Positions 42,893 through 52,559 of a stretch of DNA of 64,000 nt are shown here, piece by piece (position 1 is the stretch's first letter; the number at the start of each line of letters is the position of its first letter). Both the position numbers and the translations under genes were made by a program. Origin of the DNA: Desulfurellaceae bacterium bin18 (GTDB lineage Bacteria > Desulfobacterota > Binatia > Bin18); assembly GCA_002238415.1 (NCBI GenBank), contig MPMI01000025.1, positions 1-64,000 on the forward strand, given 5' to 3'. The notes under the pieces are model-generated. The model was given only the letters and a program-made list of their open reading frames with translations. It had not been told where the DNA came from and ran no database searches.

Positions 42893-44556
42893 GTGACGGC
42901 CGCCTGCGTATTGTGCCATTAGGTGGCCTGGGCGAGATTGGGCTCAATCTGATGTTGATTGAGTACTGTCCGGCTGGCTCTGCGGAAACCGTCGCGATCG
43001 CCATAGACTGCGGGCTGATGTTTCCGGAACAGGAGATGTTGGGGATAGATATCGTCATCCCCGACCTGAGTTATCTGCGCGAGCAGCACCATCTGCAGGC
43101 GGTGGTGTTGACACATGGACACGAGGATCATATCGGCGCTCTGCCGCATCTGCTCAAAGAATTTCGGGTGCCGGTCTATGGGACGCCGTTCACCCTTGGC
43201 CTGGTGCGTGACAAACTGCGTGAACATCACCTTGCCGATGAGGTTCAGCTGAACGAATTCCGGCCTCGGGAATCCTGGGAGATCGGCCCTTTCCGTCTTG
43301 AAGGGATTCATGTCACACACAGTATTGTCGATGCCTCGGCTCTGGCCATTACCACGCCGCTCGGGACCATCATTCACACCGGAGATTTCCGGTTCGATCA
43401 GACGCCGATAGACGGGCAGCGGTCCGACCTGAGTCGTTTTGCCGAATGGGGAGAGCAAGGGGTGCTGCTCTTGATGTCCGACTCGACCAATGTTGAGCGC
43501 GCCGGCGCTACCCCGTCCGAACGCACGATCACCCGACCGCTTGAGGAGATTATTGCCCACGCCCAGGGTAAAGTCCTGGTGGCAACCTTTGCCTCGCATA
43601 TTCACCGCATACGCCAGGTTGTTGATGTGTCGGTCAAACAGGGACGCCAGGTTGGCGTTGTGGGCAAACGGCTGGTGAGCAATATTGACATTGCTGAGGA
43701 GACCGGGCATTTGCCGCTGCCCCAAGAGGCGCTGGTCGATATTGCGCGCGTACCGGACCTCGCTCCGCATACCGTGACCTTGCTCACAACCGGATCACAA
43801 GGCGAGCCTCTGTCGGCCTTATCCCGGATTGCGGTTGGAGATCACAAGCGGATACAGCTAGAGGCTGGGGATACCGTTATCCTCTCATCACGGGTTATTC
43901 CCGGCAACGAGCGGACCATTGCGCGGCTGATTGATCATCTCTCCCGACGGGGAGCCGAGGTCTATTATGAGGCCATTGCCTGTGTGCATGTGTCCGGCCA
44001 TGCGGCCCAGGACGAATTGCGTTTGATGCTCAACCTGGTGCGCCCCCAGTACTTTGTGCCCATACACGGGGAGTATCGTTTCCTGGCGCGGCACTGTGGG
44101 TTGGCCCGAGAGGTTGGAGTGGATCCCAATAATGTCTTTCTACTCGAAGATGGACAGGTATTAGAGATACGGGCCGGGGACGCGCGTCTGACCGGGTCGG
44201 TTCCCGCCGGCCGGGTGTTTGTTGACGGGCTGGCCGGGATCGAAGAAGAAGTCCTGCGTGACCGCCGACACGTGGCCGAGGACGGCCTGGTGGTCGCCAT
44301 CATCGGGCTGGAGCAACAGACCGGCGAGCTCTTGAGTGGCCCCGATCTGCTCTCGCGTGGCTTTCTTCCATCAACCAACGGAGACGGCTATGCCGCCGCC
44401 AAAGCGGCGGTCCGTGCCATGCTTGATGAGCTGCCGGCCGAGTCTCGGACTGATAGTGGTGTCGTCAAGGAGCAGGTTCGGCTGACCTTGCGGCGGTATT
44501 TTCGCAAGACACTCGGGCGTCGGCCTGTTGTCTTGCCGTTTGTCATGGAGATGTAG
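42889..44556 (+). CDS. rnj: Ribonuclease J
   Basis: RNase J is a dual endo- and 5'-exoribonuclease used in mRNA turnover and rRNA maturation. The 555-residue protein has the metallo-beta-lactamase motif LTHGHEDHIGALP near residues 74-82, the GLMFPEQEMLGIDIVIPD block, IIHTGDFRFD, and the beta-CASP motifs up to HVSGHAAQDEL and PQYFVPIHGEYRFL. The C-terminal domain is present. It is co-translated with plsC and followed by ftsK. Confidence 0.96.
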   Translation: MSDGRLRIVPLGGLGEIGLNLMLIEYCPAGSAETVAIAIDCGLMFPEQEMLGIDIVIPDLSYLREQHHLQAVVLTHGHEDHIGALPHLLKEFRVPVYGTPFTLGLVRDKLREHHLADEVQLNEFRPRESWEIGPFRLEGIHVTHSIVDASALAITTPLGTIIHTGDFRFDQTPIDGQRSDLSRFAEWGEQGVLLLMSDSTNVERAGATPSERTITRPLEEIIAHAQGKVLVATFASHIHRIRQVVDVSVKQGRQVGVVGKRLVSNIDIAEETGHLPLPQEALVDIARVPDLAPHTVTLLTTGSQGEPLSALSRIAVGDHKRIQLEAGDTVILSSRVIPGNERTIARLIDHLSRRGAEVYYEAIACVHVSGHAAQDELRLMLNLVRPQYFVPIHGEYRFLARHCGLAREVGVDPNNVFLLEDGQVLEIRAGDARLTGSVPAGRVFVDGLAGIEEEVLRDRRHVAEDGLVVAIIGLEQQTGELLSGPDLLSRGFLPSTNGDGYAAAKAAVRAMLDELPAESRTDSGVVKEQVRLTLRRYFRKTLGRRPVVLPFVMEM

Positions 44557-44572
44557 ATGTGGGGAGGGTGGA

Positions 44573-47059
44573 ATGGCAGTCAGGAAAAACTTACGCCGGC
44601 AAGACAAAGATGCCGAGCAAGAACACAGCACTGTTCAGGAACGTTCCGTTTCCCAGGAACGTTCCGCCTTGGGCGAGGGGCTTGGTGTTCTGTGCGTGAC
44701 GCTCACCATTTTTTTGGGGCTCGCCTTTTTTTCGTATCAGCCTGACGCTACGGACAGTAATCAGGTCGGCCGGGCCGGATATTTGGTCGCCCACGTTTTG
44801 TGCCGGGCATTCGGCCTGACGGCGTATCTATTCCCGGCTCTCTTGCTGTACGCTATGGCCCTCCGCTTTCACTGGCTGCGATGCGTCGCCCCATTCGTCC
44901 AGGGTATCTCGTTTGTTGTCTTTACCCTGGCAGCTTCAGCCTTTCTGGCCCTCTGGTTCGACGGACAGCCAGTCTTCCAGGCCGGAGGCTGGGTGGGGAG
45001 CTTCCTGGCTCTCCATCTGCGTCAAGCTGGGAATCTTGTCGGGGCCTACTTGCTCTTGTTTCCTGTTTTGCTGGTATCGTTTATGGGCACAACTCAGCTC
45101 TCCCTGGTGAAACTGGGGAGCGGGCTGGCTACAGGCGGACGCGCGCTCGGGCGGTTCGGCTGGTCTCGGCTGCGGGCTCTCTCAGGGCAGGTCGCGAGTC
45201 AGCTCTCAGGCCGGTTGGAACAGGTGACGACACGCTGGGCTGCCCGGCGGACGGAGCGACAAACACCGCTGTCTGAACCGGTATTCTGTGGAGGAGAAGA
45301 GGCCGAAGTCTATACGCTCAAAAAAAAGGCGCCGCCGTCCCGTCCGCTGCCAAAGAAGAAAACGCGCCAACCGGCGCCTGAATCTGAGCCGCTCGGCGCT
45401 CTCGATGAGCCGGAAGAGAGTAAGCCGCCTATTATTATTAGTCGGCCACCCGCGGCGACGGACGAGGACAAGCCGGCCCCTCCGGCGCAACCGCCAAGCC
45501 CGCCCGGTGGCGCGGACAATAGACCGTATACCTTACCCAGCTTGGCCCTGCTTGACCCGCCCGTCCGTTTAGCGGTCAAGGTTGATGAAGACGCGCTACA
45601 CGCCAGCTCTCAGATATTGGAAAATAAGCTCGGTGATTTTGGTGTTTCCGGCAGCGTGGTCGCGGTGCGGCCCGGCCCGGTTATTACGACCTATGAGTTT
45701 GAACCGGCGCCGGGGGTTAAGGTCAATCGTGTCGTGTCATTAGCCGATGATCTGCAAATGGCCTTACGCGCCGTGTCCGTCCGTATCCTGGCTCCCATTC
45801 CGGGCAAAGCCGTCGTAGGCATTGAGGTCTCTAATCCCAAGCGCGAGAAGGTGTGTCTGCGCGAGATTCTCGATAGTGGTGTCTGCCGACAGACCGAGTC
45901 GCCCCTGGCGCTGGCCTTAGGCAAAGATACGGTTGGTAACCCTGTGGTAACGGACTTGGCGCGAATGCCCCACCTGCTGGTAGCTGGGGCAACCGGGACC
46001 GGGAAGTCAGTCTCGCTCAATGTGATGATCATGAGTATTCTGGCCCGAGCGACGCCACGCGATGTTCGCTTTATTATGATTGACCCGAAAATGCTGGAAC
46101 TCTCCTTATACGAAGGTCTGCCGCACCAACTGTCGCATGTCATTACCAATCCCAAGGAGGCTGGGGTCGCCCTCCAGGAAGTCGTGCGGCGCATGGAATA
46201 CCGCTACAAACTGCTCAAGGATAAAGGCGTGCGGAATATTGCGGCCTATAACCGCGCCCTTGAAACCGGGGAAACGGATACCGACGGGGTTATCAAGCTG
46301 ACCGAGGTCGTCCACGACGACGAAGACGAACTGACTGCCGTGCCTTCGCGACCGCAGTCCAAGGCTCAGCTTGAACTCAACCATCAACGCCTCCCCTATC
46401 TGATTGTCCTGGTGGATGAACTGGCCGATCTGATGCTGACGGTCGGTCGGGAAATCGAGGAGCCGATTACCCGGCTGGCCCAGATGGGACGCGCGGCCGG
46501 CATTCATCTGATTCTGGCAACCCAGCGACCGTCCGTTGACGTGATCACGGGACTGATTAAAGCGAACTTTCCGGCCCGGGTTTCCTTTCAAGTCTCCTCT
46601 CGTATCGACTCCCGGACGATACTGGACGCCATGGGTGCCGAGCGTCTGCTGGGCGATGGTGATATGCTGTTCCTCCCGCCGGGCAGCGCCAAACCTCAGC
46701 GTATCCATGGCGCCTTTGTCTCAGAACCCGAGATCAGAAAGTTCGCCGTGGCAATTAAGAAGCAGGGCAAGCCGGTTTTCGACGAGGAACTGGTTACGGC
46801 GCTCGAATCGGCGCGAGCGCAGAAGGGGGCCGGTCCGCACGAGGAAGAGGATTATGACGAAATGTATGAACAGGCCCGCGACCTGGTGATGGAAAGTCGC
46901 CAGGCCTCCATCTCCTGGCTGCAACGTCGCTTGCGCGTCGGCTATAACCGGGCCGCGCGCATGATTGAACGGATGGAGCGCGAAGGTCTCATCGCGCCTG
47001 CCGGCGAAGCCGGGAAACCACGTGAGGTTCTGGTGCCGGCCCAGGCCGAGGCCGAGTAG
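44573..47059 (+). CDS. ftsK: DNA translocase FtsK
   Basis: FtsK couples cell division to chromosome segregation by pumping DNA at the septum. The 828-residue protein has about four N-terminal helices, a Pro/Lys-rich linker of some 90 residues and the RecA-like motor. Walker A is GATGTGKS near residue 471 and Walker B is LIVLVDELADLM. A C-terminal winged-helix gamma domain follows (SISWLQRRLRVGYNRAARMI), which reads KOPS sites. GGGAGGG precedes ATG 44573. Two copies of the palindrome GGAACGTTCC lie 18 bases apart near the 5' end (44638, 44656). Confidence 0.96.
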   Translation: MAVRKNLRRQDKDAEQEHSTVQERSVSQERSALGEGLGVLCVTLTIFLGLAFFSYQPDATDSNQVGRAGYLVAHVLCRAFGLTAYLFPALLLYAMALRFHWLRCVAPFVQGISFVVFTLAASAFLALWFDGQPVFQAGGWVGSFLALHLRQAGNLVGAYLLLFPVLLVSFMGTTQLSLVKLGSGLATGGRALGRFGWSRLRALSGQVASQLSGRLEQVTTRWAARRTERQTPLSEPVFCGGEEAEVYTLKKKAPPSRPLPKKKTRQPAPESEPLGALDEPEESKPPIIISRPPAATDEDKPAPPAQPPSPPGGADNRPYTLPSLALLDPPVRLAVKVDEDALHASSQILENKLGDFGVSGSVVAVRPGPVITTYEFEPAPGVKVNRVVSLADDLQMALRAVSVRILAPIPGKAVVGIEVSNPKREKVCLREILDSGVCRQTESPLALALGKDTVGNPVVTDLARMPHLLVAGATGTGKSVSLNVMIMSILARATPRDVRFIMIDPKMLELSLYEGLPHQLSHVITNPKEAGVALQEVVRRMEYRYKLLKDKGVRNIAAYNRALETGETDTDGVIKLTEVVHDDEDELTAVPSRPQSKAQLELNHQRLPYLIVLVDELADLMLTVGREIEEPITRLAQMGRAAGIHLILATQRPSVDVITGLIKANFPARVSFQVSSRIDSRTILDAMGAERLLGDGDMLFLPPGSAKPQRIHGAFVSEPEIRKFAVAIKKQGKPVFDEELVTALESARAQKGAGPHEEEDYDEMYEQARDLVMESRQASISWLQRRLRVGYNRAARMIERMEREGLIAPAGEAGKPREVLVPAQAEAE

Positions 47060-47110
47060 GCTGGGACTCACCCCTCCGTGCTTTATTCTTACACTGTGCG
47101 AAGATGGTCC

Positions 47111-47821
47111 ATGCGCTTTTTTAGGATCAGCCTGCTCTTCCTCCTGCTCGTCTTGTCTGAGGGCTCTTTTTTTGTCGCTCCTGCGGCCGAGGAGGCCCAG
47201 GGACAAGCTGCTGGCACGAAAGTGCCGAGCGAGACGGCCGCGATCGCAACGATTGTGGCCCGTCTCCAAGCGCGTTACGACGAAACCGAGGGTTTTCGGG
47301 CCGACTTTGTCCAGGAGGTGACCTCGGCCACACTGGGACAGACGCTCAGCTCTCGCGGACAGGTGTTCTTCAAGAAACCGGGCCGGATGCGTTGGGAATT
47401 TACGGACCCCCGGCAACTCGTGGTCGCCGATGGCAGCGCCCTCTGGCTATATCAACCCTCGGAGCGGCAAGTGATAAAGACACCTTTTCAATATGCTTTC
47501 AACTCACAGACGCCGATCTCGTTTCTCACCGGAGTCGGACGCTTGGAAAAGGACTTCTCCGTCCACCTTCAAGGGGAGACCGGCAGCGTGCACCGGCTGC
47601 GTCTCACGCCCAAGCAAGCGGCTGAGGCTGTAGGCCTGTTGGATATCGAGGTAAGTAAAGCAACGTTCGATATCCTCCAAGCTGTGGTTACTGACCCACT
47701 GGGCAATACCACGCGGGTATCCTTTGCGAATATCGACCGTGAGACGGCGCTGGGCGACACTCTCTTCAGGTTCGAGTTGCCACCGGGGATTGATCTGGTT
47801 GAACCCCTGCTTGGTCCGTGA
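47111..47821 (+). CDS. lolA: Outer-membrane lipoprotein carrier LolA
   Basis: LolA is the periplasmic chaperone that ferries lipoproteins from LolCDE to LolB. The 236-residue protein starts with a signal peptide (MRFFRISLLFLLLVLSEG) and has the family blocks FRADFVQEVTSATLGQT, GQVFFKKPGRMRWEFTDP and WLYQPSERQV. ATG 47111 is placed so that the signal is N-terminal. Its position right behind ftsK is a common arrangement. Confidence 0.94.
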   Translation: MRFFRISLLFLLLVLSEGSFFVAPAAEEAQGQAAGTKVPSETAAIATIVARLQARYDETEGFRADFVQEVTSATLGQTLSSRGQVFFKKPGRMRWEFTDPRQLVVADGSALWLYQPSERQVIKTPFQYAFNSQTPISFLTGVGRLEKDFSVHLQGETGSVHRLRLTPKQAAEAVGLLDIEVSKATFDILQAVVTDPLGNTTRVSFANIDRETALGDTLFRFELPPGIDLVEPLLGP

Positions 47822-47915
47822 ACGCCGCGCTACGGCCCGCCTGGTGCCTTGCGTGTGGGCCGAGATGATGCCAAGAACAGAGAATCGCTAAAACACAGGC
47901 ATACGGAGGAGAGCT

Positions 47916-49085
47916 ATGGAATCGCTCCGAGGAAAAGTCGCCATTGTAGGGGCGGCCGATACTGAGGTTGGTGTTGTGCCCCAGCTGAGCGCCACCCAAC
48001 TCTACGTCAACGCAGCCAAACGAGCGCTGGAAGACGCGGGCATCACCAAGGCTGAGGTCGATGGGTTGATTACCTGCAATTCGTTTGTCGAGCCCTATAT
48101 GTATCATGCGGAGATGATCGCCGAGTATATGCAGATCTTCCCGCGCTACTGTCTCAACGTGGCCACGGGCGGCGGGACGACCCTGGCGATTCTGCATCAT
48201 GCCGCCGCGGCGATTGCCAGTGGCATGTGTCACACGGTACTCATCACTATGGCGGACAATATGCTGTCCGGCCTCTCTCGGGATCGGGCGATTGAAGCCA
48301 TGTCAACGGCCGGACACGCCCAGTTTGAACGACCCTACGGTCCCCCTATCCCGGCGTTTTACGCGCTGATCGCCCAGGCGCATATGCACGCCTATGGAAC
48401 CACTAGCGAACAATTGGCCGCGGTGGCGGTGGCCTGTCGGCGGCACGCCTCGATGAATCCGGCCGCGCAGATGCGCGACCCGATTACGGTTGACGATGTC
48501 GTCAACTCAAGGATGATTGCCTCGCCCTTGCACCTGCTGGACTGCTCGCTGGTGTCCGACGGTGGAGCGGCTCTTATTCTTACCTCGGCCGAACGGGCCA
48601 GGGATTTCCCACATCCTCCCGTCTACATGCTGGGGGTCGGGGAGGGGCATTCGCACGAACACATCAGTCAAGCCCGCAGCCTCACGACCTCGGCGGCAAA
48701 AGAGGCAGGTGAACGCGCCTATGCCATGGCCGGGCTGGGGCCCAAGGATATTGACGTAGCTGAGTTGTACGACTGCTTTACCCCGGTCGTGGTCATTGAG
48801 CTGGAAGACTTGGGATTTTGTCCCAAGGGGGAAGGGGGGCGATTTGTTGAGGGCGGCCGGATTGAGTTAGGGGGTGAGCTCCCGGTGAATACGCATGGCG
48901 GGATGATGTCGCACTGCCACCCTGGGCATCCCGGCTCGATGTTTTCGGTAACGGAGGCGGTCTTCCAGTTGCGCGGCGCATGCGGACCACGTCAGGTCAA
49001 AGATGCCAACATCGCTTTTGTTCATGCGCAGGGGGGCATTATGTCCACGCACTGCTCCATGATTCTTGGGAAGGAGGTTGGATGA
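47916..49085 (+). CDS. Thiolase-like acyl-CoA acetyltransferase / SCP-x-type lipid-transfer protein
   Basis: The 389-residue protein belongs to the non-decarboxylating thiolase branch often paired with DUF35 proteins. It has AIVGAADTEVG at the start, NVATGGGTTLAILHHAAAAI at the first catalytic region, YDCFTPVVVIELEDLGFC, and the C-terminal GGMMSHCHPGHPGS motif with the catalytic histidine. The usual active-site Cys of the first motif is not seen in NVATGGG, as in several family members. GGAGGAG precedes ATG 47916. It overlaps or touches the DUF35 gene. Confidence 0.9.
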   Translation: MESLRGKVAIVGAADTEVGVVPQLSATQLYVNAAKRALEDAGITKAEVDGLITCNSFVEPYMYHAEMIAEYMQIFPRYCLNVATGGGTTLAILHHAAAAIASGMCHTVLITMADNMLSGLSRDRAIEAMSTAGHAQFERPYGPPIPAFYALIAQAHMHAYGTTSEQLAAVAVACRRHASMNPAAQMRDPITVDDVVNSRMIASPLHLLDCSLVSDGGAALILTSAERARDFPHPPVYMLGVGEGHSHEHISQARSLTTSAAKEAGERAYAMAGLGPKDIDVAELYDCFTPVVVIELEDLGFCPKGEGGRFVEGGRIELGGELPVNTHGGMMSHCHPGHPGSMFSVTEAVFQLRGACGPRQVKDANIAFVHAQGGIMSTHCSMILGKEVG

Positions 49086-49510
49086 TGACAACGGCAATAG
49101 CAAAAATAGCAAAGGCCCTGCCTGTTCCGACCGGCGAAACGCAACCGTTCTGGGAAGGCTGTCGGAATCAGGAGTTGCGCATCCAGCAGTGTGGCGCCTG
49201 TGGCCACTACCAATTTTATCCGCGTCTCTATTGTACGGCCTGCATGAGCGAGCAAGTCGAGTGGGTGCGGGCGTCCGGCCGCGGAACGGTATTATCGTTT
49301 ACCGTTGTCTATCGTCCGGTGACCAAAGCGTTTGCCGAGGAGGTGCCCTATGTCGTGGCGCTTGTCACCCTGGAGGAAGGTCCGCAGTTGATGAGTAATA
49401 TTATCGAGTGTGACCCTGAGCAGGTGGCGATTGGCATGCCGGTCGAGAGTGTTTTTGAGGACTGGTCAGAGGACATAGCGGTGCTGAAGTTCCGGCCGGT
49501 TCTGGCATAA
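49085..49510 (+). CDS. DUF35 OB-fold / zinc-ribbon acyl-CoA-binding protein
   Basis: The 141-residue protein has a zinc ribbon CGACGHYQFYPRLYCTAC (C-x2-C-x10-C-x2-C) followed by the OB-fold domain (GTVLSFTVVYRPVTKAF, PYVVALVTLEEGPQLMSNI). DUF35 proteins form complexes with thiolase-like partners and channel acyl-CoA between enzymes. AAGGAGG lies 7 bases before ATG 49085; an ATG three bases earlier overlaps the thiolase stop. The tight link to the thiolase supports a complex. Confidence 0.9.
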   Translation: MTTAIAKIAKALPVPTGETQPFWEGCRNQELRIQQCGACGHYQFYPRLYCTACMSEQVEWVRASGRGTVLSFTVVYRPVTKAFAEEVPYVVALVTLEEGPQLMSNIIECDPEQVAIGMPVESVFEDWSEDIAVLKFRPVLA

Positions 49511-49525
49511 GTGTAGAGGTTACGC

Positions 49526-51016
49526 ATGCACTACGACATCGTTATTCGGAACGGAACGATTATCGATGGCACTGGTCAACCCGGTGTGCAGGCAGATATT
49601 GGGGTCCGGGGCGATCGGATCGTCGCTGTTGGCAGCCTGAGTGGTGATGCGGACCAGGCGATTGACGCAACGGGTCGTGTGGTTACCCCTGGTTTTATCG
49701 ATGTCCACTCCCACGATGACTTTGCTCTGCTTGATCGTCCGCTGTGCGATTTCAAGATTCTGCAGGGCGTCACGACTGAGGTCATAGGCAACTGTGGCTT
49801 TGGGGCCGCTCCGGCAAATGATGCCTATCGCAACTTTTTACGGAGTTTTGGGCCGCTCTTGTTCGGTCCGATGGGCGACTTTTCGTGGGAGACAACAGCT
49901 GAGTTTTATCATGCGCCCGAATCCCGACCAGCCGCCGTCAATGTGGCCTGTCTCATTCCTCACGCAGCCGTTCGGTACGGAGCGCTATCTGATGAAAAGC
50001 AGGAGCCTGCCGCTCAGGATATTGAGCGCATGCAGGCCCTTGTCCAAGAAGGGATGGAGGCCGGGGCGGCTGGCCTGTCAACCGGCCTATTCTATGCGCC
50101 TGGCCGTTATGCTCAGACAGAAGAAGTGATTGCCTTGGCAAAAGTCGTGGCCGCATACAATGGTGTCTATGCGACGCATATGCGCGATGAAGCCGATCAC
50201 CTGCTCGACTCCATTCAGGAAACGATCCGTATTGGCGAAGAGTCCGGCGCGGGGGTCCAGATTTCCCATCACAAAGCTATGGGTCGAAAGAATTGGGGCA
50301 AAGTGCGAGACTCTTTGGCCCTGGTTGAGCAGGCGCGGGCGCGCGGTCTCGATATTTCCTCTGACGCCTATCCGTATACCGCAGGCAGTACTACGCTGGC
50401 GGCGCTCGTCCAGGGCGGTGTGATTGAACGCGCCGCTCCGAGCGATGTCTTGATTGCCTCAACGCCCGTCCAGCATGAGTATGATGGCAAGACGCTGGAA
50501 GACATTTGCCAACTGACGGGAAAGTCCCTCCAGCAGACTGTGGCTGAGCTTATTGCCGGAGAAGGAGAAAGTACGGTCGCTATTATTTTCGGGATGGATG
50601 AGGCAGATGTCCGTCGCGTTTTAGCGCACCCTACAACCATGATCGGCTCTGATGGTATTCCGTCTGTTGCGGGTAAGCCGCATCCTCGTCTGTACGGCAC
50701 GTTTGCCTGTGTCCTGGGGAAATACGTCCGGGACACACAACTACTGACGCTAGAAGAAGCGGTTCATCGGATGACTGGCTTACCCGCACAAAAATTCCGC
50801 CTTCGAGACCGTGGCCTCATTTGTGACGGTTCCTATGCCGACCTTGTCATCTTTGATCCCCAGACGGTTGCCGATGTTGGGACCTATCAAGAACCGCGCC
50901 GTCATCCTCCCGGCATTCACTCGGTTATTGTGAACGGAATAGTCACCATAGAGCAGGGTCGTCACCGCGGAACCCGCAACGGACGCCTCCTCCGGCATGA
51001 TGCTGCCGGAGTTTGA
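49526..51016 (+). CDS. N-acyl-D-amino-acid deacylase (D-aminoacylase)
   Basis: The 496-residue amidohydrolase removes acyl groups from D-amino acids or related amides using zinc. The N-terminal barrel strand YDIVIRNGTIIDGTG leads to the metal motif FIDVHSHDDF, and the family block TEVIGNCGFGAAP follows. Further marks are YATHMRDEAD, VQISHHKAMG, TMIGSDGIPSV and PHPRLYGTFA near the C-terminus. AGAGG precedes ATG 49526. It follows the thiolase and DUF35 genes by 15 bases, so all three may act on one acyl compound. Confidence 0.93.
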   Translation: MHYDIVIRNGTIIDGTGQPGVQADIGVRGDRIVAVGSLSGDADQAIDATGRVVTPGFIDVHSHDDFALLDRPLCDFKILQGVTTEVIGNCGFGAAPANDAYRNFLRSFGPLLFGPMGDFSWETTAEFYHAPESRPAAVNVACLIPHAAVRYGALSDEKQEPAAQDIERMQALVQEGMEAGAAGLSTGLFYAPGRYAQTEEVIALAKVVAAYNGVYATHMRDEADHLLDSIQETIRIGEESGAGVQISHHKAMGRKNWGKVRDSLALVEQARARGLDISSDAYPYTAGSTTLAALVQGGVIERAAPSDVLIASTPVQHEYDGKTLEDICQLTGKSLQQTVAELIAGEGESTVAIIFGMDEADVRRVLAHPTTMIGSDGIPSVAGKPHPRLYGTFACVLGKYVRDTQLLTLEEAVHRMTGLPAQKFRLRDRGLICDGSYADLVIFDPQTVADVGTYQEPRRHPPGIHSVIVNGIVTIEQGRHRGTRNGRLLRHDAAGV

Positions 51017-51043
51017 AAACGAGAGTGTAGAACCAGGGTGTCT

Positions 51044-51604
51044 TTAGATCATGTCCTCTGCCACCGGCCGAAACCCTTCCAACTCGGTCAGGCGGCCCTG
51101 TCGCAAGACCTGCACCACCCACTGATGCCCCTCCTGTGCCTCTCTGTGTTCCCGCCATTGCAGCCCGTATACGGCCTGGGCTTCCTCGGCCACTTCCTGG
51201 TCCGCTGCGTGTACGGCATACACGGCGGTTCCAAACTGCATGCCGCCCTGCTTCTTTGCCTGGCGAACGAGATAGGGTGGGTAGCGCTGCGTTGACACCA
51301 CATAATGATGATCGTCGTGGGTGACCTGCTCTTCCCATCCAGCCGGCCGCCACAGGGGACTAAAACCGTAATACCAGCCTAACAGGCCGCTGACGAACAG
51401 AAGCACGAGGCTGCCGAGAACCATGACGGCCCCAAACGGAGAATCATACAGCCAGGCGAGGCCACCGAAAAATAAGCCGGCGAGTCCGGTGACCACACCG
51501 GTATGAGCAAGAATAGTAATGAGTCGCACTCGGAATGTCCTTTCCCCACGGGAAGCAGGTATCTGCGAGGTTCGGGTGTAGCGTGTTTTTTTGTTCCCGG
51601 CCAC
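51044..51604 (-). CDS. Two-helix membrane protein of unknown function
   Basis: The 186-residue protein (GTG start at 51604) has a basic N-terminus, two hydrophobic helices (HTGVVTGLAGLFFGGLAWLY and GAVMVLGSLVLLFVSGLLGW) and a soluble C-terminal domain of about 90 residues. I recognise no family. It is convergent with the D-aminoacylase gene. Confidence 0.65.
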   Translation of the reverse strand: MAGNKKTRYTRTSQIPASRGERTFRVRLITILAHTGVVTGLAGLFFGGLAWLYDSPFGAVMVLGSLVLLFVSGLLGWYYGFSPLWRPAGWEEQVTHDDHHYVVSTQRYPPYLVRQAKKQGGMQFGTAVYAVHAADQEVAEEAQAVYGLQWREHREAQEGHQWVVQVLRQGRLTELEGFRPVAEDMI

Positions 51605-51765
51605 TCCCCGCAGGGCGTCCGGCTGTAATGAGAAAAGCTGAAAGTCTAATTATTGCGGGGCCTTACTGTGTCAGAACGAACGCGCCAACAGCGTGCCCGT
51701 GCGTTTACTCGCCCCCGGAAATATGTTACCCCTACCCATAAGTCTTACGCCGGGAGGAGGCGGTC

Positions 51766-52518
51766 ATGTCCGGCCATTCCAAATGGAGCACAATTAAGCA
51801 TAAGAAGGCGGTCAAGGACGCCCGTCGGGGCAAGATGTTCACAAAATTGATTAAAGACCTCTCGATTGCGGCCCGGATGGGTGGGAGCGACCCAGCAGCA
51901 AACCCCCGCTTACGCACGGCTATCGCCGCGGCAAAGGCAGCTAGTATGCCGGGAGATACGATAGACCGGGCGGTGAAAAAGGGCGCCGGAGAGCTTGAGG
52001 GCGTCAGCTATGAAGAGGTGACCTACGAGGGGCATGCGCCAGGCGGGGCGGCCATTATGCTTCAGACGCTGACGGACAATAAAAAGCGAACGGTTTCTGA
52101 AGTGCGTCATCTGTTCACTAAAAACGGTGGGAGCTTAGGTCAGCCCAATTCTGTTGCGTGGATGTTCACCCACAAGGGTATTATCACCATAGAAAAAGAT
52201 CAGGCTGAGGAAGATCAACTCATGGAAATCGCCCTTGACGCCGGAGCGGAAGATGTCACAACGGGCGATGATCTGTTTGAGATTGTGACAGCTCCCGACG
52301 GTCTCGAAGACGTGCGCCAGGCGCTCGAAAACGCCGCTATTGGGACGGCGTCGGTTGAGGCGACGATGGTGCCCCAAAACACGGTCAGTCTCTCCGGCAA
52401 GGAGGCCGAACAAACCTTACGTCTGCTCGACGCACTCCAGGAACTCGACGATGTCCAAACCGTTTCCGCTAATGTAGAAATTGCGGAAGAGGAGATGGAA
52501 CGACTCAGTGCGGCCTAA
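51766..52518 (+). CDS. yebC: YebC/PmpR-family transcriptional regulator
   Basis: The 250-residue protein starts MSGHSKWSTIKHKKAVKDAR, the hallmark of the YebC/TACO1 family, and contains the SLGQPNSVAWMF block. Members act as DNA-binding regulators or ribosome-associated factors that ease polyproline translation. GGAGGAGG precedes the ATG. It heads the yebC-ruvC-ruvA-ruvB cluster, a very common order. Confidence 0.96.
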   Translation: MSGHSKWSTIKHKKAVKDARRGKMFTKLIKDLSIAARMGGSDPAANPRLRTAIAAAKAASMPGDTIDRAVKKGAGELEGVSYEEVTYEGHAPGGAAIMLQTLTDNKKRTVSEVRHLFTKNGGSLGQPNSVAWMFTHKGIITIEKDQAEEDQLMEIALDAGAEDVTTGDDLFEIVTAPDGLEDVRQALENAAIGTASVEATMVPQNTVSLSGKEAEQTLRLLDALQELDDVQTVSANVEIAEEEMERLSAA

Positions 52519-52559
52519 GGAAGGGGAAAATCATCGACTCTCACAACGCTCAGGCTCCA

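Noticed and set aside
44528-44572. An upstream extension of FtsK from 44528
   Set aside because: It would overlap the end of rnj in another frame; the GGGAGGG before ATG 44573 marks the true start.
51653-51850. A small basic protein frame upstream of yebC
   Set aside because: It overlaps the yebC start in another frame, has no family resemblance and no ribosome-binding site.
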